From: Sporothrix humicola
Taxonomy: Eukaryota > Ascomycota > Sordariomycetes > Ophiostomatales > Ophiostomataceae
DNA: 64,000 bases
Assembly: GCA_021396245.1 (NCBI GenBank)
Contig: WNYE01000049.1
Coordinates: 1 to 64,000, forward strand
Direction of reading: 5' to 3'
Position numbers and translations under genes: made by a program. The notes beneath the pieces are model-generated. The model was not told the DNA's origin, did no database searches, and saw only the letters and a program-made list of their open reading frames with translations. Position 1 is the stretch's first letter. The number at the start of each line of letters is the position of its first letter. Below, in pieces: positions 9,008 through 21,257 of the stretch.

Positions 9008-11390
9008 GCCGAAGGCTCGACTGTGAGACGAGGTCTCACATGCCTTTGACAGCACCTCTGATTTGGTTTGATTTTGATCTAGGTTTGACCTGGGTTTGTT
9101 TTCTGCCTGGATAGTAGACTGGTTTTGACAACAGGAGTTTTGAGTTGGTTTCTGTAGGTTTTTGATAATTTTTATCGAGATACCCAGTTGCTTCAATAAA
9201 TTAATAAAATATTTCCTTTTCTGGACATCTTGCTTGGCATTATTAGCGATTTACGTGAATGTAAGCGGTACGACGCGTACGATGTGAGATGTGAGGAAGA
9301 GAGAATGCGGGATGCGGCTCTAGGCGGATCGACCCGGGCTGACTAAAGTGCTTATTGTGAGTGAGGTCTGTTTTTTCTTCCAATAAATTTTGATTTACAT
9401 GAACGTCAGAATAAGAAAAGAAAAGGAACAATACTGTCTTTTATCAATCGCAGATCTATCAGTATCGCCTTCACACCATTGACATCATGCACAAATATTG
9501 GCACTACGGCGAGTTTTTGACTTTTTGTGTCTTCTGCACTGCCGCGTTCCCGGAACGGAAATCAATAGATCACAGCGCTTGTCTCAGTGTGTATTAGTAT
9601 GGGAAGGGAGATCGTGCAGGAGTACGGAGTTGTGACATTCAAGTTTTTGTCGGAGAGAGGCAGACTTGAAATCAAAAGACAATTCTTGATCCTTTCTTTT
9701 TAATTTTGTCTTCACTTCGTTATTTGATTTTGTCATCTACCCGACGGAGCATAACGACAAGGTTGTCGACGATAATGAGGAAAAGACGACCCTGAATTTG
9801 AAAGACAACCCTCCAAAAGAGAACGTCGTATTTTGTCCACTTTGCTCGTAAGGTCGGTCTTCTTTGCGAACCATTCGGGCAGGGGTCCCCGGCCCGTTTT
9901 TAGGGTGCTGAGAGCCTAGACCCGTCCCCAAGTCTTCCCCTAACCGCTCTTTTATTCCGCACTTTTGTGGTGAAGGAACAGCGAAACATGTGGCGGCTCT
10001 GCACGCTGGACCCACTAAATATCTAAAATCCCACATGCACGAACAGCGCGTTGGCGACAAAAGTGTGCCTTGGGCTCATTTGCACAGCCCTGTTGAGGAG
10101 AAACGGCGGATGGAGAAGATAGAAGAAAAGAACACAAGAAACAAAATTAATTTGATTGCATGAGATCCGCCGACAGGAAGGGATGAATTGGCGAGATCAC
10201 AAAGTACTCGACAAAATGCTTGTCTTGTTTAATTTGTGGAGTCGGTGAAAGAAGAAAAAGGAGCAGCTTTTGATTTCAAGAGCCTCACTTTCTCGTTGAC
10301 GATTTTGCGCTCATCAGGCTCTTAATACCTCGTCATCTTATCGCCCTCTTGATCTGCCATGACAGCTGGTGTGAGACAGATGGGCCGGTCCAGAACGGCT
10401 GTGTTAACCATGTCTTTTCTATGTCATTTTTGTGCCTTTCCCCCCTTTCACAGCATGCGGCTGAACGTTATTGACTGGGAAGTTTGACGGGAAGTCACGG
10501 ATTTCGGTACTCGCTTCCTTTCATCTTTGTCTCGTACTCCTGTCCAATGATGTTGGACCCCATTGGATCCTTGCCCAGTGGAATGGGGCCTCGGGCGCGT
10601 CTTGGCAAATTTGAGTTTATTGAGTCTATTTGCCATGAGGAGCCTATTGATTTCAGAGAGAAAACCTTGATTGTGAAACAAACTTGCAAAGCTTCAAGGC
10701 TTGACTGCGATAAGCTTGTTCGACATCTCCTCAGTACAGATCTAAAATAAGAACAAAAGACAGCTTGGAAAGGGAGCGGAAACTGCCTGAAAGCCTCACG
10801 ATGTTCCACCAGACACGCTACCCGTCAAGCACAAGATGTTTGGTTGCACAACAAAAGGCCAAATCGCTCCTGCCCACCAACTCCAATATCACAGCTCGCC
10901 TGGCCCTTTCCTCTTTCTGCAAGGCGAGCACCTGCAGGGCCCCACCCACACTCCATTTGGCGTTTTCTTCTACTGTTTTGACTGCGGCTGGGCTGGGTCT
11001 GGGCTGGGCATCACTGACTCTTGGACGAGTTTTATTTGCTTCTTTTCGCGACGGAGAGCTTTCTCGTGTGATTAGACTTTGCGCCTCGTGGACGAGCTGA
11101 AAGGTTAAGGTGCACACTGACCGGCACAACCTGCCGCGCTTGTTCTGAAAAGTATTGGCTGCACTTGCCCGTTCTTGTGCGTCGTGCGTCGTGCGTCGTG
11201 CCTTCCCAACCTTTTCTCATAAGATCGTGGGAGCCTCCTCTCCATCGTAGTTTCCTATTTCTGCTTCTTCTCTTTCCTTTTCTGTCTTGCCATTTTATGT
11301 TGTGTTCTGTACGTCGTAGTATCGCCTAGCTTTTAACAGTCGACATCATATCGCGACATCTTATCACGACCGTCCCCCTCCACCCCCACA
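9008..11390. other. 2.4 kb gene-free region
   Basis: Contains likely polyadenylation signals (AATAAATTAATAAAATA near 9195-9212) of the upstream gene. No open frame has convincing coding character. Just before the MARVEL gene there is a pyrimidine-rich leader (about 11240-11390) and a short tandem repeat at 11177-11201. Confidence 0.5.
11177..11201. repeat. Tandem 7-bp repeat (GTGCGTC)
   Basis: Three and a half exact copies of GTGCGTC, about 190 bp upstream of the MARVEL-type gene start. Confidence 0.85.
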
Positions 11391-12437
11391 ATGTCTTCCA
11401 ACTACGCCTCCCCCGTCAGCGGTGACGGCGGCACCCCGGGCTCCTATCCGGTCTTCTTCATGCCCGTGCCCATCATCGTCGCCCGCGGCTTCCAAATTGT
11501 GCTGTCGTTTCTGATTATCGTCATGGCCGGCCTGCTCATGCACGGTCTCGTCCTGTCGGCCTATGCGTTCGCCCTCGTCTGCGGCTTCTTTACGCTCATC
11601 ATCGCCATCTACGCCATTGTCACCGAGAAGGTGACGGGCGCTCGTGCCGCCTACAACTACTGGGCCGTCTTGTCACTCGACCTGCTCATGATCATCTTTT
11701 GGCTGTCGTCCATGGGCGCCAATGCTGCTCTGCGCGGCTCGTTCAAGTACTCGACCCATGCCGACTGCTATGACGACGGCAGCACCTTTAACGCCAACAC
11801 CTGCTACACCTCGCGCAAGCGCGATCTCCTGACAAAGCGCTACGCCGTCGCCGGCAAGGTCGCCCTCGCCGAGATGTCGGCCATTGCCGGCCTGTCGGCC
11901 CTCAACATGCTGCTGTTCGTCGCCTCCTTCGCCTACCTCGCCCACCAGGTCCGGCTGCACCTGCAGGCCCAGAAGCAAGGGATCCAGAGCAACGATGCCG
12001 GCGTCGTCGAGATGAAGGGCCAACCCGGCGTGAGCCCCGTTGGTGGCGACTACGACTACACTGCCTATGCTGGTGCCGCGGGTGCCCAGCAGTACAGCGC
12101 CCAGGCACAGGTGCCCGTCGAGTCCGCCGCCTACCCCCAGCAGCATCAGCCGATGCCGTACGAGACGTCGGCAACGTACGGTGGTCCTGGTGGCGTCTCG
12201 GCTGGCTACGCCGGCGGTGTCCAGGCCACGGCAGTCTACGACCCCCATGCCCAGCAGCAGGCCGCCGCCTACGCGCCTTCGCAGCACATTGTCAGCCCGA
12301 GCGCCACGCCCGCACCAGAGTACCAGCAACAGCAACAGCAGCAACAACATCAATATAGCGCTGCCGGCCCTGCCCACGGCACGCCCGAGCCGTATTTCTC
12401 GGCACAGTCGCAGCCCTACTATCCTCCCCAGCAGTAG
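11391..12437 (+). CDS. MARVEL-type four-transmembrane protein with Gln/Tyr-rich tail
   Basis: Single-exon gene for 348 residues, starting in the context CCCACAATGTC. Four hydrophobic segments are visible at about 26-50, 54-78, 88-112 and 157-185. A longer loop between the third and fourth contains Cys residues and a basic KRDLLTKR stretch. This is the layout of fungal MARVEL-domain membrane proteins, which associate with sterol-rich plasma-membrane domains or vesicle traffic. Residues about 200-348 are cytosolic low-complexity sequence rich in Gln, Tyr, Ala and Pro, with a glutamine run near 312-320. No enzyme motif is present. The MARVEL assignment rests on topology and the N-terminal hydrophobic pattern, so another four-TM family is possible. 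Confidence 0.72.
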   Translation: MSSNYASPVSGDGGTPGSYPVFFMPVPIIVARGFQIVLSFLIIVMAGLLMHGLVLSAYAFALVCGFFTLIIAIYAIVTEKVTGARAAYNYWAVLSLDLLMIIFWLSSMGANAALRGSFKYSTHADCYDDGSTFNANTCYTSRKRDLLTKRYAVAGKVALAEMSAIAGLSALNMLLFVASFAYLAHQVRLHLQAQKQGIQSNDAGVVEMKGQPGVSPVGGDYDYTAYAGAAGAQQYSAQAQVPVESAAYPQQHQPMPYETSATYGGPGGVSAGYAGGVQATAVYDPHAQQQAAAYAPSQHIVSPSATPAPEYQQQQQQQQHQYSAAGPAHGTPEPYFSAQSQPYYPPQQ

Positions 12438-15400
12438 AGTTGGGCGGGTGCACAAAATTAATGTTGTTGTCTGTTTTTGTTTTTAATTTACTGTTTCATG
12501 GGTGGGACTGTATACGGCTTTTGGATATCCTGCTTCTTGGGTCATTTTCTTTCTGTTTCTTCATTGTATTTTTTGTCCGTTTTCTTTCATGATATACCAT
12601 GTACATCGCCATGACCTTTACATTCTGAATCTCACAAAACATTTCATACCAGATTTTTGCCCCAAATATCATATGTGTTATGGACCACTGTCCTGCCTGG
12701 TCCATTTATTTACCTGGAATCGAAATACTGTTTTCATACTCATGCGGTTGCTCATCGTATCGTCGATGCCGGTCTTGGAGGTCATGCCGCTCGAGGTTAA
12801 CTTTATAAATATGATTGGGTTTTGTAGTGCATCAAGTTACATCATCTTAGCCATGCAATGCTTTACTGCCATCGGTTTCCTGGCCACGAACAAGATTGCC
12901 AAACGACATACTTGACCAGCACACGGTAAAGACATACAGCTTCAAGGATATGAAGGACATGCCAGCAGCTTAAAATTATGTGCTCAAGTGCGTTGTATCT
13001 ATCGTGAAGTGACGATTTGAGACATATTTAAGAGGTTGTGAGGTCGTGTTCGAGATTGTTTGTTTACTCAAATTACTCTCATATGAAATCTCATAGCTTG
13101 ATGGGGTGAGAGTTTATGATGAGTAATAACCTTCGTGTTGATAGGCATAAATAGGAATGCCCGGCAGTGGTTCACTAGTATTACGAGATAGTATTCGACT
13201 TGGAAATACCGACACCACCATATCAAAGATACGGGACATACTTGTTGCTCGGTGTGTTGTGCGGCCGTTGGACGGAGAGTTGTCCCTCCCGACAGAGCCA
13301 AAGATACCAACAGACGTATGTTTGTCCTGTATTTTATTTTTTAACTTATCAATGCCACACACACTTTGTCTTTCTCTCCAAAAATACAAGAAACGAATGA
13401 ACCTTTTACCCGTTTATCGTCCACACGAGCCACACCTGGACTGTTGATCAGCTAGCTTTTCGTAGGTCGGTGTGATATCGCTGTGAGCCTCGGGCGGGAT
13501 ATGCTCGGTGTGGCAAAGATAGGTCCCAGAAAAGTGCTCCAAAATAAACAAGAATAGAAACAGAATGACATCTGCACGGGTGACACTGATGGAAACCTTT
13601 GAAAGGAGAACAGGGAGAGATCTTCGAACCTCTTACGAAGCCAGCCATCAAAAGCTGTCAATATTCACTCGGTCCTGGCTCGCCTGGGCTCGTCCACAAA
13701 AGGCTAACGATGTAGTGGATACAGGATGTTGGTAGTCTCCTCATCTCGATAGTTTATGTCATGTGTTGCAATCAATGTACTCGATGCACATGTTTGATAG
13801 AAACTCGGCCGTGAGTTCTTGTTGTGTACTTCTCCAAGATAGTACGCTAGTCGAGTTGACAACTCCCAAAGTGGAAACTTTTTTTGTGGTTTCTTTTACT
13901 GGCTTCTTTACTGGTTTCTTCCACTTTTTTTCGGTTTATTTCTGGAGCACGGCAAAAACTCAGCAACCACTTTCTCCGTACGGCGAGGCGGCATATGGAT
14001 ACGAATGGAGCAAGAAGAGGAGACTTGAGAACAAGAAAACCTGCTGTCGGACAGCCCTAGCCTTTTCCCCGTGCCGTCCATCGATGCGTCGATGTACTCA
14101 GTAGCATCTTCGCAGTCCAACTCCTCCCCTGTTTGACCATCAACAAGCGTGGAGCCGGCGGCCAGTAAAAACGGATATTTCTCGAGAAGGCTCGATACAA
14201 AGTGATCGGCTGTCAACGTGCGTGTTGTTTCTCAATCTCAGGAGGTGGTGCGCCTTTTTCTTTCTCATCTTTCCCCATTTATTTTTCAACAGCTCGCACA
14301 ACAACTCGCACTTGTGGTGTATTTCTCACACGAACCCCGTTTGCAAACATCCCTTGCATCCACACGTTTCGTCATTGGTATCGAGGGAGGTTGGTTTGTT
14401 GGACAGAAGTACGACTACTTATTCGGCCAAGTAGTCACACTCTTGATCCTTACAAAAACGAGCCAAGCTCGTCAAGGTACACCCCTGAACGTCGCCATGC
14501 GAGAAGAGGAGTGAGAGCGGAGAAATGGGGCCTGTCCAGATGTCCAGCAATGCCCAGAACGTAAGAAAGACAAGCATTGTATGGAGCCACTCTCGATCTA
14601 TGACGTTCTCCAAACATGTTGTCTCGTTCAATTGTTTCCACATTTTGTGAAAACATTTTGTTTCAATGTTTCTTCCTGGGAAAGGAGCGAGGAGAGGCTG
14701 GTTCAACTGGCGGTCTGTCAAGTCAGCGTACACATTCGAAGCTGATAGGAAGACTCGCTCCTCGTAAATATTGACTTTTTCGCCTCCCCCTCTCTGATCA
14801 CCTGGTCGACTAGCTGGTCCAACCCCGTTGGCCTGGCCAGCAACCCAGAAGGCCGCGCACTCTTGCGACTTGTAGGCTTGTCTCCGCACGGATTGGACAC
14901 GCAAAAACTCGCCGATCGGATCGAATGCTGCACGAGATCGTGGGTGTTATCGATGGATGGCCATGTTCGTATTGGCAGACGAGAGGAGGTCGAGAGAGGG
15001 GGAATGGGCAGGAGGCAGGAGAGGATAATATCAATTGGCAATCTCATTCTGGGTGCTGGGACATCGGTTCTTTTTGTATTTTCTCGTCATTCCGTGGCCA
15101 TGCCGAAGTGAAGGTATGTAGTCGTTTAATGGGATGCATTCAAACTTAACTTTTCGTCTTTCATCCCTTTCAACGTGGCACCCGGCCAGACCGTGAGATG
15201 CACAGCATAGGGGCACAACGTATGGAATGTACAACCCGATTAAGCTTGAACTTTTATGTCTGATTTCACGTTTACACGTTTCTACGCTGGGATATTCTTC
15301 TCCCTGCCGCGTGCTCCCTTTCCAGGTGGCACCTGCCTCATTCTCCCTCCATTCCTTCCACGACAGCCCTTGGCTCCCGAGGCTCCTTCCCAGCCTTCAA

Positions 15401-18248
15401 TCCTCATAGCCCTTGTATTTTTTAACTCCTCTTCATGTTCGGTCGCCCCTTCCCTATCGATGCAAAATTCAATTGAAATACCACGCCTTCCGACTTATCA
15501 GCCAACGACGTCACGGAGTGGGTCCTCCGAGTTGGAAAAAGTGAGGGGCTTTCGATGTCTCCGCGTCACGATCTTGTGCATACTCAGAACGAAGGAAGAG
15601 GTATCTAGACAAGTACAGGTACTCGAACAATAATCCCTCGAGGCCTAGTTGGTAGTGAAAATGGCATATTCACGAGTTCGACAGACGGAGAAGCTTGTCT
15701 ATAATACCTGCCCATCGACGGATACATATGTGAGCGTGGGTCATCCTTGCCATTTTCTATGGAGTTTCTCGCCTTGCCAAGTGGAGAGCCAGATCGTCCC
15801 GACCGATCGAGTTTGCGTGTTTGCGCGGAACAAGGAAGTAGCATCCTGCAGTAGGATTTTCTGGGCAAGGCAAGAGCGGCCTGGAACTGGAGAGAGAGGG
15901 CCACCAGCCAGGCCAGGCTGTGCCAAGAAAGCTTTTTGCGGGAGGACAAGCGGAAGTCTGGGCATAAAAATGAAGCTCAAGAGGCTGAGAGGCAGCCAGA
16001 GAGTTTGAACTTTACAAATGTTACGATGCACATGATAGTGTGCCCAAGTGCAACAGAGCTCGTGCAACAAAGACGAAGAGAACGCACCGATTCGCCAATT
16101 GTTTTCATGCCCTTTCACAGAATACATTTTTAGAAACAACTTCCAACGAGGGGTTTATGGACAGAAGGGAGCGTCTTTGAGCCGACATCTTTTGCCACTG
16201 GTACCTGAGTACCTGAGCATCGGCCTGCATGTGCGTTGTTGGCTTTCTTGATGTTGCTTGACTTGACACTGAAGTTGGCTGGTCCGCGTCGTTGTCTCGT
16301 CCCTGAAGAGTGCGCTAACGTGCCCTAAACGATTAGCGCGCGTACCTTCTGAAACCCACTACGCAGACGCGGCGCGAAAAGGCGAAGAGGGTCGAAAAGG
16401 GCAAAAAGGGGGGCTCCAAGAAAGGCCATGCTTAGCTGAGGCGAGCAGGAAGACAAGAAAACCAGAGGGCGGGAAGGAAAAAGAAAGCAGAGGGGTAGAA
16501 CAATACAGTAGAGAAAGAGAGAAAAAAAAAGGGGGGAACGAAAACACTTATCGCCAGCTCGTATGTTGGCTCTTCGTCGAAAAGAACAAAAGGACGAAGC
16601 TGTTGTTTAGCGGACCCATTGACCAGTAAAATGCCCTCAACCCACATCTGTGTGGAAGAGGCGCTGTGGCTCACAAAAACAAGTAGGAGATAGGAGCAGG
16701 GTTGGCAGCCACGGAGAGAAAAGAAAGTCTAGAAATATGAGTGCATTAAGGACGAAGCGAGTATGGCTGGTGAAGAACCTCCAACGAATGAGACCTGCAG
16801 TCTCAAGCGAGTCAGTCAGGGCAGGAAGCAAGTGGGGTGCAATAGCTGGGTCTTTCCTGCTTTGTTTGGTACAGAAGCGAGAGGCAGGAGGCAAGGGAAA
16901 GGGGAGAAGGAACGACCGAGGGAGACAAAACATGAAGAAGGAAAGAACCAAACAAGAAAACAACACACACAAACCCTCGAGATTCACGCCGAAAAGATGG
17001 AGTCCTGCCAACAACACCTGCCATACGCCAGGGGACACACCTGCATGCATGCGCTTGTTCTGCAAGGCCAGCCGCCGTGGCAACATGATATTGATTTGAC
17101 CAGACATACGGACAGAAAGGGTCTCTTTGCCGAGTAAAAGCTGTGCTTTGAAGCTGAACTCGACTTGTACTTGCAGCAGATAATGCCAACACAATCGACG
17201 ACGATCCGAACAACGGCTTCGGTGGAGATACGTGAAGATTTTGCAAGTACAAACGAGGAAAGAACTGCACGAGCTGTAGCCGGGATACGTCCAGTCTACG
17301 TCAGTATGAGCAAACTCTCGGACCCAGGCTTCAATGGCTCTTGCCGTTTGTCATGTCTCGTCCCCATTCACTCCTTCCCTATTCAACAACAAAAGCGAAA
17401 ATCCCTGCCCAGACACCACCCCTGGGTGTGACAGTATCCCTCGCTCCTTCTGTTTCTCTGTTTCTCTTCGTCGATGTTCTCAGTAGCTCCTTCACCTGCC
17501 TCTGCAACCACTTTACCTGCCTCAACTTCGACCTGTTTCTCTGCTCTCCAGCTCCACCCCTTCCCCCATCTTTTTTGTTTTAGTGGTCCTTCCAAGCCCG
17601 GTAGCTTCTGGAGCCGGGACCCATCCCGACTTACACCCCACGCCGGAGGGCCAACAATTGGGACTGACGCTGGCCAAAGTCAAGCAGAGTGAAGTGAGCA
17701 AGCCGACAGATGTTGGTATCCTCATCCACATTGGCTCAATGGTCGAAGGCGAGAAAGAAGAAAACAGGAGCACTTTGGTTGTGTCGAAAATAAAGAGGCC
17801 GAGAAAGAGGAACCGACGAGGGAATGCCCGACCTATATGAACCCCCCCCTTCTCCCTGTCGTTCCTTCCCTCTCCGTCTGGATCTTTTTTCTTTCCTTCC
17901 CTTTCCTCTCCCTCTCTTCCTTCCTCTTGGATACCTTTGCATTCTACTTTCCTCCTTCCCTCCCTTGTGTATCTCTCGCTCATACACAACCCGTTTCCCG
18001 CTCGTTCTTGTTTACACTCGCTGTTTACAAAACTGCAAGACATCCCTCTTTCTTTTGGAACCTGGAACTTGGAACCTCTTCTCTCTCGCTTTGAAGATCC
18101 CTCTTTGTTCGACCATCTGCATTCGCTTGGTGCATCATCTTATTCTTTTTGGACTCGTCTATCGTTTTTATTTACGACGCACCCAAATCAAACCGCCACC
18201 ATTACTCTCGCCAGTTAATCAGATCATCCAACCTCTACCACTCTCACA
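12438..18248. other. 5.8 kb gene-free region upstream of the PIR gene
   Basis: I find no open frame with domain, codon-bias or intron support on either strand. Most open frames encode low-complexity Ser/Arg/Leu/Phe sequence. The segment 12480-13440 is AT-richer. The final 0.4 kb (17840-18248) is strongly pyrimidine-rich and listed separately. Non-coding transcripts or lineage-specific small genes cannot be excluded. Confidence 0.5.
17840..18248 (+). promoter_or_regulatory. Pyrimidine-rich promoter/leader of the PIR-type gene
   Basis: About 400 bp dominated by C and T (TCCCTCTC, TTTCCTTCC and TTCCTTCCTC blocks) run up to the start codon (CTCACAATG). Long CT blocks next to transcription starts are typical of strongly expressed filamentous fungal genes. 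The transcription start itself cannot be read. Confidence 0.55.
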
Positions 18249-19432
18249 ATGAAGTCCTCCATTGCTCTTCTTTCTCTCGCTGCCGGCGCCCTCGCCGAAG
18301 GTGTCACCTCGGCTATCGCCCCCAAGGCTTCGGCCCCGGCTGGCTGCAGCAACGCCTACTCGGGCAAGTTCGAGGTCACTGTCGCCGTCGTCAAGAACAA
18401 GCGTGATGAGCCAGTGAGTAACCTCTCCTCATGATAGTTTGATAGTTCCCCCACTAACTCTCCTAGCGTAAGCGTGGCACCTGCTCTAGTGACGGTGCTC
18501 TGCTCCTCACTCTGGCCAACGGCGTCCTGACCGACGACAAGGGCCGCACTGGCTACATTGCCTCCAACTACCAATTCCAGTTCGACGACCCGCCCCAGGC
18601 CGGCGCCATCTACACCGCCGGCTTCTCCGTGTGCGGTAACGACTCGCTCGCCCTCGGCGGCTCGACCCAGTGGTGGCAGTGCAAGTCGGGTGATTTCTAC
18701 AACCTCTACGACCGCAACTGGGCCGCTCAGTGCGAGGCGGTCGAGATCATTGCCATGTCGTGCGACGGCAACAGCCCGGGCGCCTCTGAGGGAAGCGACG
18801 GCCAGGTTGTTGCCACGCAGGTTGTCACTACGACCATTGTCAAGCCCATTTCGGACGGCCAGCCCCAGGTGATCACCACCACCATCCCCGTTCCCATCTG
18901 CCAGATTGGTGACGGTAGGTCTCCCCAAAGTCTCTCCAGTTCACTGATGTCCGTGCGAACTGTACTAACACAAACAGGCCAAATCCAGGGCCACACCACC
19001 CCCTGCGCTCTGATCCAGGCGACGACGACGGCCCAGCCTAACACCGGTGTTCCCGTCAGCCAGTACTCGGATGGTCAGATCCAGGTTACCACTCCGGCTG
19101 GTACCGAGACCGGCGTCCCCGTGAGCCAGTACTCGGATGGCCAGGTCCAGGTTACTACCCCGGCTGCCACCAACACTGGTGCTCCCGTCAGCCAGTACTC
19201 GGACGGCCAGGTCCAGGTTACCACCCCGGCCGCCGCCAAGTCGACTGCTCAGTCGTTCAAGACGTCTGCCACCAAGGGCAACGGTACTGCCGCTCCCACG
19301 GGCGGCGCAGGCGGCGCTCAGACTAGCTCCCCGGTTCCCGTTACTGCCAGCGGCGCTCTGCGCAACTCTGTCGGCCTGGGCTCGATTGTCGCCCTCCTCA
19401 CGTCCATGGGCGCTGCCTACCTTTTGCTGTAA
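18249..19432 (+). CDS. PIR-type cell wall protein with predicted GPI anchor
   Basis: Three exons, 18249-18413, 18467-18914 and 18978-19432, give 355 residues. Both introns (53 and 63 nt) have good donors (GTGAGT, GTAGGT), and the first has a clear CTAAC branch site. A signal peptide (1-16) and a Lys-Arg site (KNKR, near 52) as in Kex2-processed PIR proteins are followed by the four-cysteine PIR domain. Its spacing C-x65-C-x16-C-x9-C and sequence (GRTGYIASNYQFQFD, SGDFYNLYD) match the conserved C-terminal domain of yeast Pir proteins. After it come PIR-like repeats (ISDGQPQ, QIGDGQIQ and three SQYSDGQ(I/V)QVTTPA units). The protein ends in a Ser/Thr/Gly-rich stretch and a hydrophobic tail typical of GPI attachment. 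It is probably linked to beta-1,3-glucan through repeat glutamines. Relative to yeast, the order of repeats and Cys domain is reversed. Confidence 0.88.
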
Positions 19433-20144
19433 ACTGCTTGAGCAGTGGCAGTGATCGTGACAGCGACCGTGACAGTAGCGGATGACGACACACACGACAC
19501 CCGACTTGTACAGCACGTACAGACATAATGTGAAAACGAATATTTCCTTCATTTTTTCTTCCATTCATTTTCAAAACGCGGGACATTGGGCTGGGACAGG
19601 TATTATTGGATCATCAATATGGGATAGGGTATTGGGTTATCGTTATTGCTTTTTTTTTTCTGTGTTTTCTTCACTTCTCTTCTTCACTCTTATTTCCTCT
19701 TTACCTTTGTGTGTCTCTTGGCATTCTTCGTTCCTTTTTGCGCTGTCCTTTTGGCTCTTGTTTTCCCTAGCTTAATGTTGTTGGGAGATTGGGTTGGCGA
19801 TGGGATGCGAGATCACCAAAATGACGTAGCTTGTCGTGAGGCAAGCAGATAGAAAAGGCGCATCGCGTCACTAAACAAATGAAAAGTATAATTATCAAAA
19901 TTGAGGGGACTAATGTGAAAAATAAATGTCCGAGAATAGAAGTAAAGGGTAGATTGCATTTCTGGACGAGGTGGCGATGTTCGCGCAGCTATTTACGCGT
20001 AGTCATGTGACCATTTAAGCCGCCTAATTTTGTAGCTCCATTTCGGTAGGCATACATCTCGACTTCGTCTCAACATTGCCAGCTTCGGCAGCAACACAAC
20101 AATCCCTCTCTTTTTTCGTTCCTCACCGACAACTACCCCTCACG
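19433..20144. other. Intergenic region
   Basis: T-rich 3' flank of the PIR gene (19550-19780) and promoter of the zinc-finger gene. No gene is supported. Confidence 0.5.
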
Positions 20145-21113
20145 ATGGCCGACAAGTACTGGTGCAAGCACTGCCTCGCGTACGTCACCGACACCAAGCT
20201 CGAAAAGGCCAAACACGAGGCGACTGGAAGGCATCAGTCCGCCGTGCGTCGCGCCCTCCGCAACCTCCACCGCGAACACGAGCGCAATGAGCGCGAGAAA
20301 GAAAAGGCCAAGCGGGAAGTGGCCCGCCTGAACTCGTTGGTGGGGGAGGGCGCATCGGGAGCGTCATTCACAACAGCAACAGCTTCAAGACCACGCCCGC
20401 CACCTCCTCCGCCCCAACCCCAACCACAGAATATTGCACCCTCCGCAGGCGGCCCTCCCCGCGAACAGCTCGAACAGCTGGCCGAGCTCGGCGTCAACAT
20501 CCCCGACGAGTTCCGCCCCGAACTCGCCATGGCCGGCGACTGGACCGTCACCGAAACGCGCATCGTGTCCGTCGAGGACGAGGAGGGCAAAAAGGTCGGG
20601 CAGGGCGCAACACGGTCCGTCGGCGTACGGAAGCGGCCAAGAGGAGATGGAGAGGATGACGGTGGTCAAGGGCAACAAGGCCACTCGGAGTTTGAAAAGA
20701 TTGACCTGGACGCGGCGGTCCAGGGCCTGTTCAAGAAGCCGAGGCAATGGGGGCGGGACTCGAGGACGGCGGGAGGAAAAAGTGGAGGTACCGGCGATGC
20801 AGGCGATCTTGACAGCCTGCTGAACAGCGCCCTGGCCAAACCGACAAAGAAGGAGGCGGATGCTGCAGAAACTGACAGGCCGAGCGCAACAAAAGCAGAG
20901 CCTTTAGAAAATATCAAGAAGGAAGACGGTGTGGCCGAGACACCAGCCGAGGCTGTTCCACAAGCGCCAAAAATCAAACAGGAGGCCGATGGCAGTGGAT
21001 TGGATCTCGGCGCGGCACCAGACGCTGCCGCAGATGCAGACGAGAAGCCACCAGCAGCCGACACTGGTATTGTGTTCAAGAAGCGCAAGACAAAGACTGT
21101 GCGGCAGAGATAG
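20145..21113 (+). CDS. U1-type C2H2 zinc-finger protein, FBP21/WBP4-like splicing factor candidate
   Basis: Single-exon gene for 322 residues, starting at the ATG in CTCACGATGGCC. An upstream in-frame ATG at 20076 would add 23 residues before the conserved MADKYWC start, so I do not use it. Residues 5-30 form a U1/matrin-type zinc finger (C7-x2-C10-x13-H24-x5-H30). It is followed by a basic, probably coiled-coil stretch rich in Arg, Glu and Lys (31-68). The middle is low-complexity (Pro-rich, then acidic and Lys-rich). The extreme C-terminus, VFKKRKTKTVRQR, resembles the terminal motif of FBP21/WBP4, a spliceosomal protein whose C-terminal region acts on Brr2. No WW domain is visible. A nuclear RNA-splicing role is inferred. 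It converges on the GMC gene with 144 bp between stop codons. Confidence 0.75.
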   Translation: MADKYWCKHCLAYVTDTKLEKAKHEATGRHQSAVRRALRNLHREHERNEREKEKAKREVARLNSLVGEGASGASFTTATASRPRPPPPPPQPQPQNIAPSAGGPPREQLEQLAELGVNIPDEFRPELAMAGDWTVTETRIVSVEDEEGKKVGQGATRSVGVRKRPRGDGEDDGGQGQQGHSEFEKIDLDAAVQGLFKKPRQWGRDSRTAGGKSGGTGDAGDLDSLLNSALAKPTKKEADAAETDRPSATKAEPLENIKKEDGVAETPAEAVPQAPKIKQEADGSGLDLGAAPDAAADADEKPPAADTGIVFKKRKTKTVRQR

Positions 21114-21257
21114 GGACAAGAAGCATCTATAAATAATGTACAACTCATGTATCATATTTCATATACCCAATAGAAGAAGAAGATGGCATTGCATTTAATT
21201 TACAAACAGCAAGGATATCAATTCAACGAGAAAACTATAACTTTGACTCCGCATCCA

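Noticed and set aside
13615..13645. Minus-strand GGTTCGAAG, resembling a tRNA B box
   Set aside because: Cannot be folded into a cloverleaf by eye.
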